DNA from: Candidatus Cloacimonadota bacterium
Lineage (GTDB): Bacteria > Cloacimonadota > Cloacimonadia > Cloacimonadales > TCS61
DNA: 5,096 nucleotides
Direction of reading: 5' to 3'
Assembly (NCBI GenBank): GCA_016927675.1
Contig: JAFGMF010000266.1
Location: 1 to 5,096 of the forward strand
This document shows, piece after piece, positions 1-5,096 of the stretch (positions are counted from its first letter, which is position 1; the number at the start of each line of letters is the position of its first letter). Under the pieces are notes generated by a model. That model was not told where the DNA came from. It saw only the letters and a program-made list of their open reading frames with translations, and did no database searches. Position numbers and translations under genes: made by a program.

Positions 1-3
1 AAA

Positions 4-80
4 TGGCACGCCCGAAGGGATTCGAACCCCTAACCTTCTGATCCGTAGTCAGATGCTCTATCCAATTGAGCCACGGGCGC
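4..80 (-). tRNA. tRNA-Arg, anticodon ACG, with encoded CCA
   Basis: Read on the minus strand, the 77 bases fold into a complete cloverleaf. The acceptor stem is 7 bp, the D-stem GCTC/GAGC, the anticodon stem TCTGA/TCAGA with loop CTACGGA, the variable loop 5 nt, and the T-stem AGGGG/CCCTT with loop TTCGAAT. A G discriminator base and a genomically encoded CCA end the gene. Anticodon ACG reads arginine CGN codons; in bacteria A34 of this tRNA is normally deaminated to inosine by TadA. The D-loop has an A right after the conserved GG, the A20 arginine identity base known from E. coli. The first acceptor pair is a G1-U72 wobble, which is slightly unusual. The gene is divergent from the asparaginase cluster, and its terminator would lie left of the window. 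Confidence 0.97.
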
Positions 81-90
81 GCATGAAGTA

Positions 91-119
91 AAATCCAAAT
101 TATTGCCCGGCAGTGTCAA
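91..119 (-). promoter_or_regulatory. Candidate promoter of the tRNA-Arg gene
   Basis: On the minus strand a perfect TTGACA (119 down to 114) is followed 16 bases later by TGGATT (97-92), or 17 bases later by GGATTT (96-91). This is a consensus -35 with a weak -10. A start about 7 bases downstream would leave only a few bases of 5' leader before the tRNA at position 80. The position and the strong -35 favour a real stable-RNA promoter; the poor -10 and the unknown promoter consensus of this lineage count against it. Confidence 0.4.
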
Positions 120-249
120 GTCAAATTTATTCTTCATTATTGCGCTATTTTTTCATCCTGCAAGATTCCATTCTTATAGTTATAAAGCTGCTTCACAGTA
201 ATAAGGGAAGATTAATGCATGATAAATAATGACGGCAGGATGAATCAGC

Positions 250-276
250 TTGACAGCAGACAGTTTAGTTTATTTT
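250..276 (+). promoter_or_regulatory. Candidate promoter for the asparaginase-antiporter-EIIA cluster
   Basis: TTGACA at 250-255 matches the sigma-70 -35 consensus. The best nearby -10 is TATTTT at 271-276, with a short 15-base spacer. Transcription would then start near 283, giving a leader of about 15 bases that just includes the ribosome binding site. An alternative is TATAGT at 175-180, with only a poor -35 (TTCATC, 152-157). I cannot decide between them. Confidence 0.25.
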
Positions 277-288
277 TAAGGACTGATT

Positions 289-295
289 GAGGAAG
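289..295 (+). promoter_or_regulatory. Ribosome binding site of the asparaginase gene
   Basis: GAGGAAG lies just before the ATG at 298, with the GAGG core 5 bases from the start codon. This supports 298 as the start. No upstream in-frame start with a comparable Shine-Dalgarno sequence was seen. Confidence 0.7.
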
Positions 296-297
296 AA

Positions 298-1272
298 ATG
301 AAGAAAAAGATAATTATAATTACTACCGGTGGTACAATAGCCATGAAGCAGAACAGTCCTTTCGGGGTTGTACCTAATGATGAGTTCACAGCCGGGCTTT
401 TATCCTTTGAGCAGCTGAAGGACCTGGCAACGATCGATGTGCACGAATACGCCAACATTCCCAGCCCTTATATGACTCCAGAGAAAATGCTTGAACTGGC
501 TAAATTTGTTGATTCAGAAATAGAAAGATATGATGGAGCAGTTATCACCCATGGAACAGATACACTCGAAGAAACAGCCTATTTTTTGAATCTGAACCTT
601 AAAACAGAAAAACCCGTTGTTTTTACTGCAGCCATGCGCAGCAGTTCAGAGCTTGGATTGGATGGTCCCAGAAACATAGTAGGTGCTGTTCGGGCAGCTG
701 CCTGTGAAGAATCGAAGGGAAAAGGAGTGCTGGTAGTGATGGATGATGCCATCAATTCTGCCAGAGATGTAGTAAAAACAGATTCGGGTAGAACAGATTC
801 ATTTTTCACACCGCTTTATGGCTTATTAGGAACTATCGATCCTGACAAGATCACCTATTACCGGAAAGCATTATTTCATGAGAAAATACAAACTGACACA
901 ATAGAACCAAATATAGATTTGATCAAATGCGTAAGTGGAATGGACAGCAGATTTCTGGATACGGCAATCAGGCAGAATACCCGTGCTATTGTGCTGGAAG
1001 CATTCGGCAGAGGTAATATTCCGCCGGCTATCATCCCTGCCGTCAGAAGAGCAATTGCAGCAGGAATTCTTGTAGTTGTAGTATCCCGTACTTATACAGG
1101 CAGAGTATTACCTGAATATGGTTATGAGGGCGGAGGATTATTCCTGCAGAAACTCGGGGTAATATTGGGAAGTGATCTCAAAGGTCCGAAAATGCGGCTT
1201 AGACTGATGCTGCTTTTCGGAAAATATAAAGAGCCCCAGATAGTCAGAGATTATCTGGAGAAGAATACTTAA
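298..1272 (+). CDS. L-asparaginase, cytoplasmic, bacterial type I/II family
   Basis: This 324-residue protein hydrolyses L-asparagine to L-aspartate and ammonia. Both signature motifs of the asparaginase/glutaminase family are present. The N-terminal TTGGTIA carries the nucleophile Thr13, and VITHGTDTLEE (residues 82-92) carries the Thr87-Asp88 pair. Lys160 in ARDVVKTDSG matches the catalytic Lys162 of E. coli AnsB. Other family blocks are AAMRSSSELGLDGP (111-124), FGRGNIPP (236-243) and the C-terminal VVSRTYTGRV (261-270). Length is normal for the family. There is no signal peptide, since the first beta strand starts at residue 4, so the enzyme should be cytoplasmic, as AnsA-like enzymes are. 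It is the first gene of a compact plus-strand cluster, 22 bp upstream of the antiporter. The family also contains glutaminase-asparaginases, so substrate preference cannot be read from sequence alone. Aspartate and ammonia from this reaction would fit an amino-acid-fermenting lifestyle. Confidence 0.95.
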   Translation: MKKKIIIITTGGTIAMKQNSPFGVVPNDEFTAGLLSFEQLKDLATIDVHEYANIPSPYMTPEKMLELAKFVDSEIERYDGAVITHGTDTLEETAYFLNLNLKTEKPVVFTAAMRSSSELGLDGPRNIVGAVRAAACEESKGKGVLVVMDDAINSARDVVKTDSGRTDSFFTPLYGLLGTIDPDKITYYRKALFHEKIQTDTIEPNIDLIKCVSGMDSRFLDTAIRQNTRAIVLEAFGRGNIPPAIIPAVRRAIAAGILVVVVSRTYTGRVLPEYGYEGGGLFLQKLGVILGSDLKGPKMRLRLMLLFGKYKEPQIVRDYLEKNT

Positions 1273-1282
1273 AAAAATTATT

Positions 1283-1288
1283 AAAAGG
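1283..1288 (+). promoter_or_regulatory. Ribosome binding site of the antiporter gene
   Basis: AAAAGG lies 6 bases before the ATG at 1295, inside the 22-bp gap after the asparaginase stop codon. It is a modest Shine-Dalgarno sequence in an A/T-rich gap. There is no room for a terminator, so the two genes are likely co-transcribed. Confidence 0.5.
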
Positions 1289-1294
1289 TTAATC

Positions 1295-2530
1295 ATGTTT
1301 AATCTCATTGAAATCATCGAGAATTATTTTGCTCACCACCTGATCTTCAGTGCCGGTTTGTTATTGATCATGGGATACATTTTTGGTCAATTATCCGAAC
1401 AGATTAAGCTACCAGCCATTACAGGATACATTCTGGCCGGTATTCTGATCGGTGATTCCGGATTAAGACTTATCCGTCATGAAAACATGCAGGTCCTTAA
1501 TGTTTTGTCTGAAGTAACTCTCTCTTTTATTGCAGTAATAATCGGAGGTGAGTTCTCCTTCTTCAAATTGAAACTGTACGGGAAAAAGATAATTCTGTTA
1601 ACATTATCACAGATGTTCCTCACTTTTTTCCTAGTAACAATCGGTTTAATCTTACTTGGTCTGCCTCGTTATGTAGCGACCCTCTTGGGAGCAATAGCGG
1701 CAGCAACAGCTCCGGCGGCGACAGTGGTAATCGTAGAAAAACTTCGCGCTCGTGGCGAATTTGTAGATTATCTATATGGTATCGTAGCTCTGGATGATGC
1801 CGGGACTGTAATCCTGTTTTCCTTTGCTTTTGCTCTCTCCGCCAGCTCGATCTCAGGAGTTCATACACATCTTACTCATTCTATCATTCATGGATTACTG
1901 GAAATATTTTATTCCCTTTTTCTTGGTATTGTAAGCGGTTTCATAATCCATTTTACAGCAACCAGAAAAAGGAGTATCAATGAGATCAAGATCCTTACTC
2001 TGGGCTTGTTGTTTATTACTACATCCATTGCTATCAGCACGAAAATTTCTCCTCTTATTGCCAATATGACCGTTGGAATGATGCTGATCAATCTGAGTAA
2101 AAAAAACCTGCGGATCTTAACTTCCCTGGAACCTCTTACAGCTCCACTTTATGCTATCTTTTTTGCCATAGCCGGTGCAGAACTCAGCCTGGCAATCTTT
2201 AAAGATACAAGCGTATTATTAGCAGGGTTTATTTTCATCTTACTCAGAGCTGGTGGAAAATATTTCGGGATATTTCTTCCGGGAAAACGCCTGGGATTAC
2301 AGAAACCGGTAAGAAATTACCTCGGACTGGCTCTTTTCCCACAGGCGGGTGTGGCAATCGGACTGGTTTTATTCGTTCAGGCATCCCCCATTGTACAAAA
2401 TGCATCTGCAGCTGTGCAAACAGAAATATCAAAAATGATCAACATCGTTCTTATGTCCGTTTTCTGCAATGAATTAACCGGTCCACCACTGGCAAAAATA
2501 GCCATTCTGAAAAATCTTAAAAGGAGATAA
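1295..2530 (+). CDS. CPA2-family cation/proton antiporter (Na+/H+ exchanger type), membrane domain only
   Basis: This 411-residue, very hydrophobic protein has about 12-13 predicted membrane segments spread from residue 16 to 401. It belongs to the monovalent cation:proton antiporter-2 family. Diagnostic features are: IKLPAITGYILAGILIG (37-53), the usual first-helix signature; TAPAATVV (138-145), in the position of the unwound TM4 crossover; ALDDAG (165-170), with the Asp167-Asp168 pair that forms the ion-binding site in electrogenic antiporters such as NapA and NhaA; FFAIAGAELSL (289-299); LRAGGKYFG (317-325), with conserved-looking Arg318 and Lys322; and LFPQAGVAIGL (347-357). It exchanges H+ for Na+ or K+ across the inner membrane. 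It ends soon after the last membrane helix, with no RCK/TrkA-N or USP tail, unlike KefB/KefC. The next gene starts 2 bp after its stop and encodes a soluble EIIA/PII-like protein, a likely separate regulatory subunit. The transported ion cannot be told from sequence. Confidence 0.92.
   Translation: MFNLIEIIENYFAHHLIFSAGLLLIMGYIFGQLSEQIKLPAITGYILAGILIGDSGLRLIRHENMQVLNVLSEVTLSFIAVIIGGEFSFFKLKLYGKKIILLTLSQMFLTFFLVTIGLILLGLPRYVATLLGAIAAATAPAATVVIVEKLRARGEFVDYLYGIVALDDAGTVILFSFAFALSASSISGVHTHLTHSIIHGLLEIFYSLFLGIVSGFIIHFTATRKRSINEIKILTLGLLFITTSIAISTKISPLIANMTVGMMLINLSKKNLRILTSLEPLTAPLYAIFFAIAGAELSLAIFKDTSVLLAGFIFILLRAGGKYFGIFLPGKRLGLQKPVRNYLGLALFPQAGVAIGLVLFVQASPIVQNASAAVQTEISKMINIVLMSVFCNELTGPPLAKIAILKNLKRR
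2521..2526 (+). promoter_or_regulatory. Ribosome binding site of the EIIA/PII-like gene, inside the antiporter 3' end
   Basis: AAGGAG sits within the last codons of the antiporter gene, 6 bases before the ATG at 2533. The stop codon (2528-2530) falls between it and the start. This arrangement implies translational coupling, and probably matched expression, of the antiporter and the downstream soluble protein. Confidence 0.8.
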
Positions 2531-2532
2531 GC

Positions 2533-3345
2533 ATGGAACTCTCTGATGTAGTTAAAATTGAATGTTGCGATATAGATCTAAAAGCTCAGACTAAAGATGA
2601 AGCTCTTCTGGAGCTTGCTAAACTCTGTAAGAATAACAGCTCTTTACAAACATTTGCAACAGAATCGATCTATACAGCGCTAAAACAAAGAGAAGCTCTC
2701 GGCAGCACAGGTTTCGGACGAGGGATAGCCATCCCCCACTGTCAACTAGAAGGTTTACGGGAATTTGTCGTTGGGATTGCATTATCAAGGAAAGGCATTC
2801 CATTTGATGCGATAGATAAAAAAAAGGTTAAACTGCTGTTCACCATTTTGGGTCCTGTCGAAAATCGAAGAGGTCATCTGCAGTTATTAGCTCAGATTTC
2901 ACAGATATTGAAAGAAAATGGCATGGTAAACACGCTGCTGAGCGCTAAAACCAAGATCGGTCTGTATGAGGATTTTATCCGTAATACAAACCCCAGTGTG
3001 GGTAAAATTATTGCCAAAGGCGAAGAAAAACTGATGCTGATAATCGTTAAGGATGATGAGATCCTGGAGAATATAACTGAGATTTTTATTGAGTATGGAA
3101 TAGAAGAATCAACGATCATTGAAACCCAACAGATGGAAAATCTACTCTCCAAGGTTCCTCTTTTTATGGGATTCTTCAATTTTACCGGAGGAAAAAATCC
3201 TCAGAGTAAGATCATTCTGCTCAAACTTAGTAAAGATTATGTAAACTCTTTAGTAAAAGCTATTGAAGAGGTTTTTGGAGATCTGGATAATTTTTCAGGG
3301 ATAAGTCTTATGGTCCTTGATGTTTCATTTGCAAAAGGGATTTAA
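2533..3345 (+). CDS. EIIA-Ntr-like PTS protein fused to a PII-like domain; probable antiporter regulator
   Basis: This soluble 270-residue protein has two domains. Residues 1 to about 152 form a PTS EIIA type-2 (fructose/nitrogen, PtsN-like) domain. GSTGFGRGIAIPHC (57-70) contains the phosphorylatable His69, equivalent to His73 of E. coli PtsN, and GHLQLLAQIS (114-123) holds the second conserved histidine block. After a linker, residues 165-270 show two beta-alpha-beta units: KLMLIIVKDDEILENITEIF and a second ending VLDVSFAKGI. They resemble the small PII-like family whose members read roughly LDSxGMGRVL..DIPLF.GF....NKTI...GDLD..GTGI. Here the matching pieces are IIETQQMENLLSKVPLFMGF (195-214), KIILLKL and VFGDLDNFSGISL. 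EIIA-Ntr proteins do not import sugar; they control K+ transporters and other targets through their phosphorylation state. The gene lies 2 bp after the antiporter gene and ends just before a strong terminator. Antiporter control is inference from this context. No EI-Ntr or NPr gene is in the window. Confidence 0.88.
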   Translation: MELSDVVKIECCDIDLKAQTKDEALLELAKLCKNNSSLQTFATESIYTALKQREALGSTGFGRGIAIPHCQLEGLREFVVGIALSRKGIPFDAIDKKKVKLLFTILGPVENRRGHLQLLAQISQILKENGMVNTLLSAKTKIGLYEDFIRNTNPSVGKIIAKGEEKLMLIIVKDDEILENITEIFIEYGIEESTIIETQQMENLLSKVPLFMGFFNFTGGKNPQSKIILLKLSKDYVNSLVKAIEEVFGDLDNFSGISLMVLDVSFAKGI

Positions 3346-3352
3346 TCTCTAG

Positions 3353-3395
3353 AAAAAAAAAGAGGGTTGAGTCAATACTCAACCCTCTTTTTTTT
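3353..3395. terminator. Bidirectional rho-independent terminator between convergent genes
   Basis: A perfect 11-bp stem (GAGGGTTGAGT at 3362-3372, ACTCAACCCTC at 3377-3387) encloses a CAAT tetraloop. It is flanked by nine A residues (3353-3361) and eight T residues (3388-3395). On the plus strand it is a hairpin plus U-tract ending the asparaginase-antiporter-EIIA cluster, 7 bases after that cluster's stop codon. On the minus strand the A-run becomes the U-tract for the convergent secreted-protein gene, whose stop codon is 6 bases away. Confidence 0.96.
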
Positions 3396-3401
3396 ATCTG
3401 A

Positions 3402-5096
3402 TTATTGCATCATCAACATTTTCTTGATTACATTGCACGATTTGGAATGAAGTCGATAGAAGAATACTCCTGAATTCTGATCAGCAGGCATCCATTTATA
3501 AATATGTGTTCCTGCTTCAAATTCTTTCTCTTCTATCACCTGACCCTTCATATTAAAGATAGATAATCTGGCTTTTTCCCCTTGCTTAACTGTGAAGGAG
3601 ATATTTGTTTCCGGATTGAAAGGATTAGGATAATTACCCAGTAGTTCTGTTGTCTGCGGAATTAAATCTCCACCTGCACCAACATCACTTTCAGTGTTGA
3701 AACTCCAGATCAATGCAGGCCCCGTACAATAATCATCCATTCCCGGAGGTGAATAACGCGGAATTATCTTAACAAAGTAATCTGTGTCATAATCAAGAGA
3801 GTAATCGGTTAAAGGATATGATAATTCTGTTGTTTCTTCCAGATTGATGATAGGATTAAAGAAATTCGGATGATCCGAGAACAGCACTAAATAGCTGGTC
3901 GGTTCAACTCCGGTTAGAGGTAAATCCCAGGAAAGCTCTGCAACACCAATCGGGACATTGTCTCCTGAAGGTTGACCATTAGTCGGCATTTCCGGACACC
4001 AGATTTCAGCTTCAAAATTCTGGATAATGTTGGCCTGAATATCTGTGAAAGTAACTGTTTCCGGTTCAAAATCAAAGCCTTCATACAGCGGAGTTAGTGT
4101 CAGATCAAAACCGTAGCCAATCAATATCTCGAATTCTCCATTATTATCTGTTGAATATCCATCGCCGAGATCAACTACAGCGTCTATTCCAACATAACCG
4201 CTCACAGTAAACATCGGCATATCAGCAGTTGTAAATGTCCAGACCGGACAGCCTTCTGCATCACCTCTGGCGAGATCTGTTGTGGGAACCACTTTCCAGT
4301 AATATTGTGTTTCATAGGCAAATTCCGGACCGGGATGATCCATCAGATAAACACCCTGTCCCTCATACGGATAATAACCTTCAAAAGCATCCGTAAGTTC
4401 TTCATCATAGCCCATGAACACCCTGAATCCTACGGGTTCGGTGTAATTATTGTTATGAAGATAAGTCCAGCCGATCTGAGCATCAATTGCCACATTGCTT
4501 TGTCCGTAAGCTGGTATCGGATTAATAGCACAGACAGGATTAGGATTGATCACATTAAGGATAGTGATCATAACCTGATCAGAATCTGCAACTCTTGCCC
4601 GACCATCATTTACGGTCAGCGTGAAAGTGAGATCGAGATCATTAGTCAACTCCGGTGCCATAAACGTGGGATTTGCAATGTGTGTATTCGATAGAGTTAT
4701 TCCCAGCGGTGCACTCCAAAGATATGTAAGCTGATCACCATCTGGATCAAAAGATGCTGATCCATCCAACTGAACCAGTGTTGCCTCGTCAACTGTCTGA
4801 TCAGGTCCGGCATCGGCTACAGGCGGCTGATTGACGAACAGTACATTAATTACTACTTCATCTGTATCCACCAGCCTTCCCAGACCGTCATCAACTGTTA
4901 AATAGATGATTAAGGGAATATCCTCGGTTACATCAGGTGCGATAAACGTTGGATTGACACTCGTCGGATCCGATAAGTCAATCATTTCGGGAGCATCCCA
5001 GTAATATGTTAAAGATCCTCCGTCTGGATCATAAGAACCGGAGCCATTAAGCTGTACTAATACTCCCTCATTAACTGTCTGATCGGGACCGGCATT
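3402..5096 (-). CDS. Large secreted multidomain protein with PKD repeats and T9SS sorting domain (5'-truncated by window edge)
   Basis: The frame is open from the stop at 3402-3404 to the right edge, giving 564 visible residues. An ATG at 4985 lies inside a PKD repeat and is not the real start. Numbered from the edge, the domains are: a partial PKD-like repeat (1-89, NAGPDQTVNEG...SYDPDG...); a full PKD-like repeat (90-184, ADAGPDQTVDEA...SFDPDGDQLTYLW...FTLTVNDG); a fibronectin-III-like module (185-290, ending YYWKVVPT...CPVWTFTT); a carboxypeptidase-regulatory-like module (297-365, VSGYVG...FDFEPETVTFTDI); a second fibronectin-like module (367-468); and a C-terminal sorting domain (485-564, LLGNYPNPFNPETNISFT...KKMLMMQ). 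The protein should be exported by Sec and moved across the outer membrane by T9SS, then anchored or released. No catalytic domain is visible; one may lie upstream. It converges on the antiporter cluster and is a separate transcription unit. The specific function is unknown. Confidence 0.9.
   Translation of the reverse strand, partial: NAGPDQTVNEGVLVQLNGSGSYDPDGGSLTYYWDAPEMIDLSDPTSVNPTFIAPDVTEDIPLIIYLTVDDGLGRLVDTDEVVINVLFVNQPPVADAGPDQTVDEATLVQLDGSASFDPDGDQLTYLWSAPLGITLSNTHIANPTFMAPELTNDLDLTFTLTVNDGRARVADSDQVMITILNVINPNPVCAINPIPAYGQSNVAIDAQIGWTYLHNNNYTEPVGFRVFMGYDEELTDAFEGYYPYEGQGVYLMDHPGPEFAYETQYYWKVVPTTDLARGDAEGCPVWTFTTADMPMFTVSGYVGIDAVVDLGDGYSTDNNGEFEILIGYGFDLTLTPLYEGFDFEPETVTFTDIQANIIQNFEAEIWCPEMPTNGQPSGDNVPIGVAELSWDLPLTGVEPTSYLVLFSDHPNFFNPIINLEETTELSYPLTDYSLDYDTDYFVKIIPRYSPPGMDDYCTGPALIWSFNTESDVGAGGDLIPQTTELLGNYPNPFNPETNISFTVKQGEKARLSIFNMKGQVIEEKEFEAGTHIYKWMPADQNSGVFFYRLHSKSCNVIKKMLMMQ
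3405..3644 (-). other. T9SS type A / FlgD-like C-terminal sorting domain
   Basis: This encodes the last 80 residues of the secreted protein. NYPNPFNPETNISF is the hallmark opening, followed by ARLSIFNMKGQVIE, AGTHIYKWMPAD, GVFFYRL and a basic-hydrophobic end (KKMLMMQ). This Ig-like fold is the C-terminal signal recognised by the type IX secretion system in FCB-group bacteria. It is the best taxonomic clue in the window. Confidence 0.9.
4545..5096 (-). repeat. Tandem PKD-domain coding repeat, 282-bp period (second copy cut by window edge)
   Basis: The two PKD-like modules are recognisable as direct repeats at DNA level. On the plus strand AACTGTCTGATC recurs at 4791 and 5073, TCTGGATC at 4741 and 5023, and TAAACGT at 4661 and 4943. 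All three pairs are exactly 282 bases (94 codons) apart. Full copy: 4545-4829. Partial copy: 4830-5096. The array probably continues beyond the window. Confidence 0.85.

Noticed and set aside
1..80. tRNA 3' end as an integration (att) site for a mobile element
   Set aside because: No integrase, no repeated tRNA fragment and no mobile-element gene is visible in the window. The neighbouring genes are ordinary chromosomal types.
81..297. Riboswitch, CRISPR or small RNA in the noncoding stretch before the asparaginase gene
   Set aside because: I found no repeated units, no strong hairpin and no recognisable riboswitch core, only candidate promoter elements and a possible short leader frame.
1620..1868. 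82-codon minus-strand open frame inside the antiporter gene
   Set aside because: It is antisense to the conserved TM4-TM5 region of the antiporter, and its Arg/Leu-rich translation is typical of a shadow frame. The other short antisense frames in the asparaginase, antiporter and EIIA genes were rejected for the same reason.
2818..2825. Run of eight A residues in the EIIA gene (and a similar run at 2099-2106 in the antiporter gene) as possible programmed slippage sites
   Set aside because: Both runs encode lysines within intact, family-typical frames, and no overlapping frame continues to a meaningful product. Such runs are common in AT-rich genomes.
2533..3345. Reading the third gene as a sugar-specific fructose/mannitol PTS IIA component
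   Set aside because: No IIB/IIC permease domains or sugar metabolism genes are nearby. The context with an antiporter and a PII-like domain fits a regulatory EIIA-Ntr role better.
4305..4694. 129-codon plus-strand open frame opposite the secreted-protein gene
   Set aside because: It lies wholly antisense to well-defined PKD and fibronectin-like coding sequence, has no recognisable motif, and its translation looks like reverse-frame noise.

Overview
The window looks like a chromosomal segment from an AT-rich, uncultured-type bacterium of the Fibrobacteres-Chlorobi-Bacteroidetes (FCB) superphylum. The main clue is the C-terminus of the last gene: a YPNPFNPET-type type IX secretion (T9SS) sorting domain behind PKD and fibronectin-like modules. 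That wording is typical of Cloacimonadota, Marinimicrobia, KSB1 and similar lineages. Cloacimonadota, which ferment amino acids, is my best guess, but this is inference from style and not a phylogenetic placement.

Layout: (1) A minus-strand tRNA-Arg(ACG) gene with an encoded CCA end (4-80) has a plausible sigma-70-like promoter just upstream. (2) About 217 noncoding bases follow, leading into a plus-strand cluster. (3) Three tightly packed plus-strand genes (298-3345) have gaps of 22 and 2 bp. They encode a cytoplasmic L-asparaginase, a membrane-only CPA2-type cation/proton antiporter, and a two-domain soluble protein with an EIIA-Ntr-like PTS domain followed by a PII-like ferredoxin-fold domain. 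(4) A near-perfect bidirectional hairpin terminator (3353-3395) separates this cluster from (5) a convergent minus-strand gene for a large secreted multidomain protein. Its 5' end lies beyond the right edge of the window.

How the genes may work together: asparaginase releases aspartate and ammonia. The antiporter exchanges protons for Na+ or K+ but has no RCK/TrkA-N regulatory tail of its own. The gene 2 bp downstream encodes two classic cytosolic signal-sensing folds, one phosphorylated by the PTS and one PII-like. The natural hypothesis is a split transporter-regulator module in which the EIIA/PII protein gates the antiporter according to PTS phosphorylation and/or a nucleotide or nitrogen signal. 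The domain assignments are well supported by motifs; the regulatory coupling is inference. The surface protein downstream is a separate transcription unit and probably functionally unrelated.
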